Below are positions 46,212 to 57,587 of a stretch of DNA of 64,000 bases, piece after piece. Both the position numbers and the translations under genes were made by a program. The stretch comes from Eudorina sp. 2006-703-Eu-15 (Eukaryota > Chlorophyta > Chlorophyceae > Chlamydomonadales > Volvocaceae): contig BDSI01000033.1 in NCBI GenBank assembly GCA_003117195.1, positions 1,016,362-1,080,361 of the forward strand, written 5' to 3'. A model generated the notes under the pieces. It worked only from the letters and a program-made list of their open reading frames with translations. It did no database searches and was not told where the DNA came from. How positions within the stretch are numbered: the stretch's first letter is position 1; the number at the start of each line of letters is the position of its first letter.

Positions 46212-48251
46212 GGCGTTTGCTTGCTTGTATATGTGTATGTTTTGTTGATTGCTTTGCTGGGAAACCGGCTAATAGCTAGTCCAGGGTGCGTGCGCAGCAA
46301 ACAATACAAACAAGCAAAAAGCTGCTTGGGTTAAATGAGTGGCTAAAAGGTAATAGACCCGCCGGTGGGGCCGTACGGGCAGGCCCCTGATGGTGGCTGG
46401 CTCGCTCACGAGCCCCCGCCGTCGCTTTCCATCCAAGACTACGGGCGGCCACCGCCGGAGATAGACGTGCACCAGCCTTGGCTGGGGTAATAGGTGGCGG
46501 TTCGCTTATATACATACGCCTACAGTATGTATATATATGTATATATATATATATATATAGGGGCGCCCTGCGTGATGACTATCTCGCTCTTCTTTATGAT
46601 GAGCTAGATGAGCGGACTTCATTTATCCCTGGCTATGCGTTTTTCTCCGGGACGTTTAGTAACCCCGGTCGTAAATTTATTTGCGTACTTTGCTTATGTA
46701 CCCCATCCACCAACACTCTGGCTGGGTCCTATGTGGAAACGTGGTAAACGTGGACGGGTTGGGGGAAACGACGTATAAAGTTTATTTTTGAACATATTAC
46801 TTCGGAAATATCCTCTTGAGAGGGACGACAAAATATTTGGTCCAGTGACCTTTCTGTAGCATTCTACGCTTCCGACATACACAAATAACATGGATCCCGT
46901 AGATATTAATATCATCTACTGGTTAAAGTTTCATGGCCAGGGCAATCGATGACAAGCGTTCTCGTGGGTCAGCGGCCGACGCGCATGAGCAGGCGGACGA
47001 TTCCAAAGTGACGGCAATACGTAATCGCAGCGCCTAATTTGTCAATATATATCATTGAGAATTAAATGTGAAGTCCTATGTCAACTTTGGGCTGACGGCG
47101 GCAGTGGTTGAATGTGGAGGGTTGTCGACGTCCATGGACAAGCACGCAGGGAGTCGGTACTAGCAGCTTGCTGGCAGCGTCTGTATAGTGTCCCCATTTA
47201 TTCATTGTTATTACTTTGGTGATCCTATGACGAATTGGGGTCGCGAAATGACCGCTGGAGAAGGCTCAATCGCTACGCCATGTTTTGTCTGGATCGGTCA
47301 GATTTCCGGCCCAAACTTTGCCGCGCCCGCAAGTCTTTGGGGACCCGCTACCGCAAGTCGCCGCCCTACAGGGTCATAGTTCAATGTATGTGCGCAGTTG
47401 GTATGGTATGTATGCATGTACACCCACGCTTTGCTTTCGCTTGTGTTTCCACTAATGCCTTTCAGGTACTGGTAATTATTATCGTTGGTAAGATAATAAT
47501 AATAATACGCCCAGTCGGGGACTGTGGCATGTGTTAAGGGGCAGGGATCGTTGGTAAGTATTTGTCGCCGGGCTGGGTGTGTCTGGGATGTTTCGTTTTA
47601 CACCCACGCTCCCAGCAGCCTCCACACAGACCCGTATGTACCCGTCCAGGCTCATCCTACCTGCTGTGTTGGCGGCTTGATTGGACTGCGTAGACTGTGC
47701 ATGTATATGGCCAAGTGTCGCAACCAGTTCATGCTGCCGCGGCGGCTCCATCCCAAGGGTCCTGCGTAAGATGATGGTGAACGCTTCGTGAGGGAGCCGA
47801 GTAGTGCGATGCTGCAACTTGCTTGATAGCTAACTTTCTCCGATAGATGCAGGACCGACTGTTCCAGCAGCAGCTACAACTATTTCTATCAGCAGCAGCT
47901 ACAACGATACATGTTGCGTATGTCGCTGGCAATGAGAGCTTAAACAGCCGACGGGTCCCTGGGAGCTTCAGTCGCAGTCACTGACCGCCAAGTGCGACAA
48001 TCGCGACGAAATTCCCGAGCGAGACAGAGGCGTCCGCTTGCAGGGTAGATACTCGATACGTGTTTGATTGGTACAACTGAATGTGAGTTCAAGGTTAAAT
48101 ATCATAAGGATGCTGGTCGCACACGCACAACGATTCACTGAAGTTCGTTCGTTGTGCATGCATCGCTCGATTCCCTTGGCGCTGGGCAAATCTTCAATGA
48201 GGAGAAACAGTACATAACGCGAAGCATCCCAATTAAGATTAAAACATCGTT
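46212..48251. other. Fragmentary region left of the tandem array
   Basis: Contains an (AT)n run near 46527-46559 and some open segments that look like relic exons on the plus strand: near 46575-46747 (YLALLYDELDERTSFIPGYA), 47235-47375 (LNRYAMFCLDRSDFRPKLC then KSPPYR) and 47688-47769 (MAKCRNQFMLPRRLHPKGPA followed by a stop). They share amino-acid-like composition but no family I recognise. They may belong to a decayed mobile element or gene. Confidence 0.3.
46527..46559 (+). repeat. (TA)n microsatellite
   Basis: Alternating TA with occasional TGTA, about 33 bp. Confidence 0.9.
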
Positions 48252-48479
48252 CGTGCAATTATTAATGCGAATCGCACGCACGAAATACTCCGCAAGCCGC
48301 TCCGGCGGAAACCCGCCTTACTTTCCATGCTAGTACATTAAACATCTATATAACAATGTGCACAGAAGGTGCTTACCTGATAAAGCCCTCAGCTATCAGC
48401 GCCTGCTAGCTGGCTTACGTTTTGTGTTGACTCAGAACTGCTGCCTTTGGAAAACTACTCAATCAAGTAGAAGGATATA

Positions 48480-48695
48480 TTAACCTATGTATGAAGCTGT
48501 AAGTTGATGGTTATCAGCAGCGGTATTATAGTTATGCAGTGGACCCCGCGGGTCATTGGTGACAGCCGCAGCCTCTTCACCACACACTGCAGAAACGATA
48601 CTGCACCACCTGCCTTGGCACAGCAATATAAATTTATATAGCGATATTAACGGTCGTACATACGGGCCGTACTGTTGAACTCCGCGCTTTGCCAT
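48480..48695 (-). CDS. Array ORF of 71 aa (minus)
   Basis: Begins MAKRGVQQYGPYVRPL and is open in every copy: 48480-48695, 49950-50165, 51450-51665, 52938-53153, 54398-54619, 55855-56070, 57306-57527. Copies differ by single substitutions (N/I, R/Q), and two copies (54398 and 57306) have two extra codons. It overlaps the start of the plus-strand 83-aa ORF by two bases (shared CAT/ATG). No known domain. Probably not a real protein, though the shared start region could be a bidirectional promoter. Confidence 0.25.
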   Translation of the reverse strand: MAKRGVQQYGPYVRPLISLYKFILLCQGRWCSIVSAVCGEEAAAVTNDPRGPLHNYNTAADNHQLTASYIG

Positions 48696-48945
48696 GTCGC
48701 GATTGGGCCCCGTCGTCGGTGCGCAATGCGGACAAGAGCTTCAAGAACAATGTCCTTGCAGTAGACAATCTAATGCCATGGTTGTAATAATGTCAGGATG
48801 TCGTAAGCTTGATCGTGAGGCAGAGGCAGAGCAGACGTCGGCCGACAACATGGTTCACAACGACAAGCCATTGTTGATGATGAACTTTACAGGACGGAGC
48901 CAAAGTGACAAAGCAGACTTCATCATCTACATGCGATTGTTATGA
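48694..48945 (+). CDS. Array ORF of 83 aa (plus)
   Basis: Begins MSRLGPVVGAQCGQELQEQ and ends DFIIYMRLL. The predicted protein is identical in all six complete copies (48694, 50164, 51664, 53152, 54618 and 56069 as starts), while the rest of the unit shows indels and substitutions. No recognised domain; three Cys in the first 25 residues. Identity may only reflect recent homogenisation. Confidence 0.3.
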   Translation: MSRLGPVVGAQCGQELQEQCPCSRQSNAMVVIMSGCRKLDREAEAEQTSADNMVHNDKPLLMMNFTGRSQSDKADFIIYMRLL

Positions 48946-49362
48946 CCACCCGGGCATAACTTGCATAACATACGCCAGAACACACACACGCACGACATAT
49001 ATAACACACACGTACGACATAACACACACCAAAACACACGCCATAACTTGCACAACACACGCCATAACACATGCCAGAATTGCACACGCACACACCCTCG
49101 CACGCACCAAGGTTACACCTAGCGTGTGATAGAGGGCCATAGACAATGATGAGATGGTAGACATTACTCACTCCTCGGCCACCATGTTTATTTCCTGGTA
49201 TGTGGCCGGACCCACTAGATGGCCCAACCCGCCGCTTGACGCACACATCTCGGGCTATCCCATTAACTGTGGCTCAAGGCCACTCACGCCGGGCGCGGAC
49301 TGGGACCCGACTGAATAGCCGGGCTGTCCAAGCAGGACTCCCCAATTCTCAACCATTCTGTC

Positions 49363-49424
49363 CCGAACCTAATCGAACCTGCGACCTAATGGTCACAAAT
49401 TTGATGCCTTAGCGAATGGCCAAG
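49363..49424 (-). ncRNA. tRNA-like module of the array unit
   Basis: The minus strand reads a D-arm-like GGCCATTCGCTAAGGC, then TTTGTGAC, GGTCGCAG and a B-box GGTTCGATT. The cloverleaf is incomplete, so a tRNA-derived SINE head is more likely than a working tRNA. Present in all six full units. Confidence 0.35.
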
Positions 49425-49464
49425 TTCAGTGTCATACATACAGCAGGTCCAGCGTCGACCATAG

Positions 49465-49640
49465 ACGATTGAGCATCAATCGGCTACATACGGGTCCAGC
49501 GTGGTGGTCGACCATACATAGACGATTGAGCAACAATCGGCTACATACGGGTCCAACGTCGAACATATATAGACGATTGAGCAACAACCGGCTACCTACA
49601 GCTAGCGAAAATAGACGATTGAGCAACAATCGGCTACGTA
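49465..49640 (+). repeat. Hairpin cluster of the array unit
   Basis: Four tandem copies of a ~40-bp subrepeat, each centred on CGATTG-AGCAA-CAATCG or a close variant (6-bp stem, 5-nt loop) with GGCTACATACGGGTCCA spacers. In units 2, 3, 5 and 6 the second hairpin has lost 7 bp and can no longer fold. Confidence 0.88.
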
Positions 49641-49704
49641 AATATATATAATATTTATTATTATTATTATTATTTATTATTACTAAATTATATATATTTT
49701 TTTC

Positions 49705-51110
49705 CGTGCAATTATTAATGCGAATCGCACGCATGAAATACTCCGTAACGAAGCCTCTCGCTCCGGCGGAAACCCGCCTTACTTTCCATGCTAGTACATT
49801 AAACATCTATATAACAATGTGCACAGAAGGTGCTTACCTGATAAAGCCCTCAGCTATCAGCGCCTACAGCGCCTGCTAGCTGGCTTACGTTTTGTGTTGA
49901 CTCAGAACTGCTGCCTTTGGAAAACTACTCAATCAAGTAGAAGGATATATTAACCTATGTATGAAGCTGTAAGTTGATGGTTATCAGCAGCGGTATTATA
50001 GTTATGCAGTGGACCCCGCGGGTCAATGGTGACAGCCGCAGCCTCTTCACCACACACTGCAGAAACGATACTGCACCACCTGCCTTGGCACAGCAATATA
50101 AATTTATATAGCGATATTAACGGTCGTACATACGGGCCGTACTGTTGAACTCCGCGCTTTGCCATGTCGCGATTGGGCCCCGTCGTCGGTGCGCAATGCG
50201 GACAAGAGCTTCAAGAACAATGTCCTTGCAGTAGACAATCTAATGCCATGGTTGTAATAATGTCAGGATGTCGTAAGCTTGATCGTGAGGCAGAGGCAGA
50301 GCAGACGTCGGCCGACAACATGGTTCACAACGACAAGCCATTGTTGATGATGAACTTTACAGGACGGAGCCAAAGTGACAAAGCAGACTTCATCATCTAC
50401 ATGCGATTGTTATGACCACCCGGGCATAACTTGCATAACATACGCCAGAACACACACACGCACGACATATATAACACACACGACATAACACACACCAAAA
50501 CACACGCCATAACTTGCACAACACACGCCATAACACATGCCAGAATTGCACACGCACACACCCTCGCACGCACCAAGGTTACACCTAGCGTGTGATAGAG
50601 GGCCATAGACAATGATGAGATGGTAGACATTACTCACTCCTCGGCCACCATGTTTATTTCCTGGTATGTGGCCGGACCCACTAGATGGCCCAACCCGCCG
50701 CTTGACGCACACATCTCGGGCTATCCCATTAACTGTGGCTCAAGGCCACTCACGCCGGGCGCGGACTGGGACCCGACTGAATAGCCGGGCTGTCCAAGCA
50801 GGACTCCCCAATTCTCAACCATTCTGTCCCGAACCTAATCGAACCTGCGACCTAATGGTCACAAATTTGATGCCTTAGCGAATGGCCAAGTTCAGTGTCA
50901 TACATACAGCAGGTCCAGCGTCGACCATAGACGATTGAGCATCAATCGGCTACATACGGGTCCAGCGTGGTGGTCGACCATACATAGACGAACAATCGGC
51001 TACATACGGGTCCAACGTCGAACATATATAGACGATTGAGCAACAACCGGCTACCTACAGCTAGCGAAAATAGACGATTGAGCAACAATCGGCTACGTAA
51101 ATATATATAA

Positions 51111-51163
<53 letters not shown>

Positions 51164-51191
51164 TATTATTACTAAAATATATATTTTTTTC
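49705..51191 (+). repeat. Array unit 2
   Basis: Has a local ACAGCGCCT duplication and the longest (TTA)n tract of the array, with the second hairpin deleted. Confidence 0.95.
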
Positions 51192-52610
51192 CGTGCAATT
51201 ATTAATGCGAATCGCACGCATGAAATACTCCGTAACGAAGCCTCTCGCTCCGGCGGAAACCCGCCTTACTTTCCATGCTAGTACATTAAACATCTATATA
51301 ACAATGTGCACAGAAGGTGCTTACCTGATAAAGCCCTCAGCTATCAGCGCCTGCTAGCTGGCTTACGTTTTGTGTTGACTCAGAACTGCTGCCTTTGGAA
51401 AACTACTCAATCAAGTTTGGAAAACTACTCAATCAAGTAGAAGGATATATTAACCTATGTATGAAGCTGTAAGTTGATGGTTATCAGCAGCGGTATTATA
51501 GTTATGCAGTGGACCCTGCGGGTCATTGGTGACAGCCGCAGCCTCTTCACCACACACTGCAGAAACGATACTGCACCACCTGCCTTGGCACAGCAATATA
51601 AATTTATATAGCGATATTAACGGTCGTACATACGGGCCGTACTGTTGAACTCCGCGCTTTGCCATGTCGCGATTGGGCCCCGTCGTCGGTGCGCAATGCG
51701 GACAAGAGCTTCAAGAACAATGTCCTTGCAGTAGACAATCTAATGCCATGGTTGTAATAATGTCAGGATGTCGTAAGCTTGATCGTGAGGCAGAGGCAGA
51801 GCAGACGTCGGCCGACAACATGGTTCACAACGACAAGCCATTGTTGATGATGAACTTTACAGGACGGAGCCAAAGTGACAAAGCAGACTTCATCATCTAC
51901 ATGCGATTGTTATGACCACCCGGGCATAACTTGCATAACATACGCCAGAACACACACACGCACGACATATATAACACACACGACATAACACACACCAAAA
52001 CACACGCCATAACTTGCACAACACACGCCATAACACATGCCAGAATTGCACACGCACACACCCTCGCACGCACCAAGGTTACACCTAGCGTGTGATAGAG
52101 GGCCATAGACAATGATGAGATGGTAGACATCACTCACTCCTCGGCCACCATGTTTATTTCCTGGTATGTGGCCGGACCCACTAGATGGCCCAACCCGCCG
52201 CTTGACGCACACATCTCGGGCTATCCCATTAACTGTGGCTCAAGGCCACTCACGCCGGGCGCGGACTGGGACCCGACTGAATAGCCGGGCTGTCCAAGCA
52301 GGACTCCCCAATTCTCAACCATTCTGTCCCGAACCTAATCGAACCTGCGACCTAATGGTCACAAATTTGATGCCTTAGCGAATGGCCAAGTTCAGTGTCA
52401 TACATACAGCAGGTCCAGCGTCGACCATAGACGATTGAGCATCAATCGGCTACATACGGGTCCAGCGTGGTGGTCGACCATACATAGACGAACAATCGGC
52501 TACATACGGGTCCAACGTCGAACATATATAGACGATTGAGCAACAACCGGCTACCTACAGCTAGCGAAAATAGACGATTGAGCAACAATCGGCTACGTAA
52601 ATATATATAA

Positions 52611-52651
<41 letters not shown>

Positions 52652-52679
52652 TATTATTACTAAAATATATATTTTTTTC
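51192..52679 (+). repeat. Array unit 3
   Basis: Carries the 22-bp TTTGGAAAACTACTCAATCA-type duplication and the CTGCGGGTC variant. Confidence 0.95.
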
Positions 52680-54161
52680 CGTGCAATTATTAATGCGAAT
52701 CGCACGCATGAAATACTCCGTAACGAAGCCTCTCGCTCCGGCGGAAACCCGCCTTACTTTCCATGCTAGTACATTAAACATCTATATAACAATGTGCACA
52801 GAAGGTGCTTACCTGATAAAGCCCTCAGCTATCAGCGCCTGCTAGCTGGCTTACGTTTTGTGTTGACTCAGAACTGCTGCCTTTGGAAAACTACTCAATC
52901 AAGTTTGGAAAACTACTCAATCAAGTAGAAGGATATATTAACCTATGTATGAAGCTGTAAGTTGATGGTTATCAGCAGCGGTATTATAGTTATGCAGTGG
53001 ACCCCGCGGGTCAATGGTGACAGCCGCAGCCTCTTCACCACACACTGCAGAAACGATACTGCACCACCTGCCTTGGCACAGCAATATAAATTTATATAGC
53101 GATATTAACGGTCGTACATACGGGCCGTACTGTTGAACTCCGCGCTTTGCCATGTCGCGATTGGGCCCCGTCGTCGGTGCGCAATGCGGACAAGAGCTTC
53201 AAGAACAATGTCCTTGCAGTAGACAATCTAATGCCATGGTTGTAATAATGTCAGGATGTCGTAAGCTTGATCGTGAGGCAGAGGCAGAGCAGACGTCGGC
53301 CGACAACATGGTTCACAACGACAAGCCATTGTTGATGATGAACTTTACAGGACGGAGCCAAAGTGACAAAGCAGACTTCATCATCTACATGCGATTGTTA
53401 TGACCACCCGGGCATAACTTGCATAACATACGCCAGAACACACACACGCACGACATATATAACACACACGACATAACACACACCAAAACACACGCCATAA
53501 CTTGCACAACACACGCCATAACACATGCCAGAATTGCACACGCACACACCCTCGCACGCACCAAGGTTACACCTAGCGTGTGATAGAGGGCCATAGACAA
53601 TGATGAGATGGTAGACATTACTCACTCCTCGGCCACCATGTTTATTTCCTGGTATGTGGCCGGACCCACTAGATGGCCCAACCCGCCGCTTGACGCACAC
53701 ATCTCGGGCTATCCCATTAACTGTGGCTCAAGGCCACTCACGCCGGGCGCGGACTGGGACCCGACTGAATAGCCGGGCTGTCCAAGCAGGACTCCCCAAT
53801 TCTCAACCATTCTGTCCCGAACCTAATCGAACCTGCGACCTAATGGTCACAAATTTGATGCCTTAGCGAATGGCCAAGTTCAGTGTCATACATACAGCAG
53901 GTCCAGCGTCGACCATAGACGATTGAGCATCAATCGGCTACATACGGGTCCAGCGTGGTGGTCGACCATACATAGACGATTGAGCAACAATCGGCTACAT
54001 ACGGGTCCAACGTCGAACATATATAGACGATTGAGCAACAACCGGCTACCTACAGCTAGCGAAAATAGACGATTGAGCAACAATCGGCTACGTAAATATA
54101 TATAATATTTATTATTATTATTATTATTATTTATTATTACTAAATTATATATATTTTTTTC
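52680..54161 (+). repeat. Array unit 4
   Basis: Carries the same 22-bp duplication as unit 3 but an intact second hairpin like unit 1. Confidence 0.95.
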
Positions 54162-55618
54162 CGTGCAATTATTAATGCGAATCGCACGCATGAAATACTC
54201 CGTAACGAAGCCTCTCGCTCCGGCGGAAACCCGCCTTACTTTCCATGCTAGTACATTAAACATCTATATAACAATGTGCACAGAAGGTGCTTACCTGATA
54301 AAGCCCTCAGCTAACAGCGCCTGCTAGCTGGCTTACGTTTTGTGTTGACTCAGAACTGCTGCCTTTGGAAAACTACTCAATCAAGTAGAAGGATATATTA
54401 ACCTATGTATGAAGCTGTAAGTTGATGGTTATCAGCAGCGGTATTATAGTTATGCAGTGGACCCCGCGGGTCATTGGTGACAGCCGCAGCCTCTTCACCA
54501 CACACTAGTACTGCAGAAACGATACTGCACCACCTGCCTTGGCACAGCAATATAAATTTATATAGCGATATTAACGGTCGTACATACGGGCCGTACTGTT
54601 GAACTCCGCGCTTTGCCATGTCGCGATTGGGCCCCGTCGTCGGTGCGCAATGCGGACAAGAGCTTCAAGAACAATGTCCTTGCAGTAGACAATCTAATGC
54701 CATGGTTGTAATAATGTCAGGATGTCGTAAGCTTGATCGTGAGGCAGAGGCAGAGCAGACGTCGGCCGACAACATGGTTCACAACGACAAGCCATTGTTG
54801 ATGATGAACTTTACAGGACGGAGCCAAAGTGACAAAGCAGACTTCATCATCTACATGCGATTGTTATGACCACCCGGGCATAACTTGCATAACATACGCC
54901 AGAACACACACACGCACGACATATATAACACACACGACATAACACACACCAAAACACACGCCATAACTTGCACAACACACGCCATAACACATGCCAGAAT
55001 TGCACACGCACACACCCTCGCACGCACCAAGGTTACACCTAGCGTGTGATAGAGGGCCATAGACAATGATGAGATGGTAGACATCACTCACTCCTCGGCC
55101 ACCATGTTTATTTCCTGGTATGTGGCCGGACCCACTAGATGGCCCAACCCGCCGCTTGACGCACACATCTCGGGCTATCCCATTAACTGTGGCTCAAGCC
55201 CACTCACGCCGGGCGCGGACTGGGACCCGACTGAATAGCCGGGCTGTCCAAGCAGGACTCCCCAATTCTCAACCATTCTGTCCCGAACCTAATCGAACCT
55301 GCGACCTAATGGTCACAAATTTGATGCCTTAGCGAATGGCCAAGTTCAGTGTCATACATACAGCAGGTCCAGCGTCGACCATAGACGATTGAGCATCAAT
55401 CGGCTACATACGGGTCCAGCGTGGTGGTCGACCATACATAGACGAACAATCGGCTACATACGGGTCCAACGTCGAACATATATAGACGATTGAGCAACAA
55501 CCGGCTACCTACAGCTAGCGAAAATAGACGATTGAGCAACAATCGGCTACGTAAATATATATAATATTTATTATTATTATTATTATTATTTATTATTACT
55601 AAAATATATATTTTTTTC
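54162..55618 (+). repeat. Array unit 5
   Basis: Has the small insertion with core ACTAGT inside the minus-strand ORF, and the second hairpin deleted. Confidence 0.95.
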
Positions 55619-57069
55619 CGTGCAATTATTAATGCGAATCGCACGCATGAAATACTCCGTAACGAAGCCTCTCGCTCCGGCGGAAACCCGCCTTACTTTC
55701 CATGCTAGTACATTAAACATCTATATAACAATGTGCACAGAAGGTGCTTACCTGATAAAGCCCTCAGCTATCAGCGCCTGCTAGCTGGCTTACGTTTTGT
55801 GTTGACTCAGAACTGCTGCCTTTGGAAAACTACTCAATCAAGTAGAAGGATATATTAACCTATGTATGAAGCTGTAAGTTGATGGTTATCAGCAGCGGTA
55901 TTATAGTTATGCAGTGGACCCTGCGGGTCATTGGTGACAGCCGCAGCCTCTTCACCACACACTGCAGAAACGATACTGCACCACCTGCCTTGGCACAGCA
56001 ATATAAATTTATATAGCGATATTAACGGTCGTACATACGGGCCGTACTGTTGAACTCCGCGCTTTGCCATGTCGCGATTGGGCCCCGTCGTCGGTGCGCA
56101 ATGCGGACAAGAGCTTCAAGAACAATGTCCTTGCAGTAGACAATCTAATGCCATGGTTGTAATAATGTCAGGATGTCGTAAGCTTGATCGTGAGGCAGAG
56201 GCAGAGCAGACGTCGGCCGACAACATGGTTCACAACGACAAGCCATTGTTGATGATGAACTTTACAGGACGGAGCCAAAGTGACAAAGCAGACTTCATCA
56301 TCTACATGCGATTGTTATGACCACCCGGGCATAACTTGCATAACATACGCCAGAACACACACACGCACGACATATATAACACACACGACATAACACACAC
56401 CAAAACACACGCCATAACTTGCACAACACACGCCATAACACATGCCAGAATTGCACACGCACACACCCTCGCACGCACCAAGGTTACACCTAGCGTGTGA
56501 TAGAGGGCCATAGACAATGATGAGATGGTAGACATCACTCACTCCTCGGCCACCATGTTTATTTCCTGGTATGTGGCCGGACCCACTAGATGGCCCAACC
56601 CGCCGCTTGACGCACACATCTCGGGCTATCCCATTAACTGTGGCTCAAGGCCACTCACGCCGGGCGCGGACTGGGACCCGACTGAATAGCCGGGCTGTCC
56701 AAGCAGGACTCCCCAATTCTCAACCATTCTGTCCCGAACCTAATCGAACCTGCGACCTAATGGTCACAAATTTGATGCCTTAGCGAATGGCCAAGTTCAG
56801 TGTCATACATACAGCAGGTCCAGCGTCGACCATAGACGATTGAGCATCAATCGGCTACATACGGGTCCAGCGTGGTGGTCGACCATACATAGACGAACAA
56901 TCGGCTACATACGGGTCCAACGTCGAACATATATAGACGATTGAGCAACAACCGGCTACCTACAGCTAGCGAAAATAGACGATTGAGCAACAATCGGCTA
57001 CGTAAATATATATAATATTTATTATTATTATTATTATTATTTATTATTACTAAAATATATATTTTTTTC
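55619..57069 (+). repeat. Array unit 6
   Basis: Shares the CTGCGGGTC and ACATCACTC variants with unit 3. Confidence 0.95.
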
Positions 57070-57587
57070 CGTGCAATTATTAATGCGAATCGCACGCATG
57101 AAATACTCCGTAACGAAGCCTCTCGCTCCGGCGGAAACCCGCCTTACTTTCCATGCTAGTACATTAAACATCTATATAACAATGTGCACAGAAGGTGCTT
57201 ACCTGATAAAGCCCTCAGCTATCAGCGCCTGCTAGCTGGCTTACGTTTTGTGTTGACTCAGAACTGCTGCCTTTGGAAAACTACTCAATCAAGTAGAAGG
57301 ATATATTAACCTATGTATGAAGCTGTAAGTTGATGGTTATCAGCAGCGGTATTATAGTTATGCAGTGGACCCCGCGGGTCATTGGTGACAGCCGCAGCCT
57401 CTTCACCACACACTAGTACTGCAGAAACGATACTGCACCACCTGCCTTGGCACAGCAATATAAATTTATATAGCGATATTAACGGTCGTACATACGGGCC
57501 GTACTGTTGAACTCCGCGCTTTGCCATGTCGCGATTGGGCCCCGTCGTCGGTGCGCAATGCGGACAAGAGCTTCAAGAACAATGTCC
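57070..57587 (+). repeat. Array unit 7, truncated
   Basis: Matches the first ~518 bp of the unit, with the same small insertion as unit 5, and stops after CAAGAACAATGTCC where the methyltransferase fragment begins. Confidence 0.95.

Larger units (their letters stand above)
48252..49704 (+). repeat. Array unit 1
   Basis: The most divergent copy at its left edge (lacks TAACGAAGCCTCTC after the start motif). Its second hairpin is intact. Confidence 0.93.
48252..57587. repeat. Tandem array of a ~1.45-1.49 kb unit, 6.35 copies
   Basis: Seven head-to-tail copies start at 48252, 49705, 51192, 52680, 54162, 55619 and 57070, each with CGTGCAATTATTAATGCG. Periods are 1453, 1487, 1488, 1482, 1457 and 1451 bp. 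The last copy is cut at about 57587. Copies are nearly identical; length differences come from a (TTA)n tract, a 22-bp duplication in copies 3 and 4, a small insertion (ACTAGT core) in copies 5 and 7, and a 7-bp deletion in one hairpin. Each unit contains two small divergent ORFs, a CA-rich stretch, a tRNA-like module, and a cluster of CGATTG-loop-CAATCG hairpins followed by AT-rich DNA. The homogeneity indicates recent amplification or gene conversion. Confidence 0.97.

Noticed and set aside
48252..57587. CRISPR array or rDNA-type cluster
   Set aside because: Units are ~1.5 kb with no spacer variation, and no rRNA-like conserved sequence was seen.
57466..57587. Genuine C-terminus of the methyltransferase (tail read through the array)
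   Set aside because: This tail is the antisense of array unit 7 and is present in all other units without any methyltransferase, so it is a fusion product.
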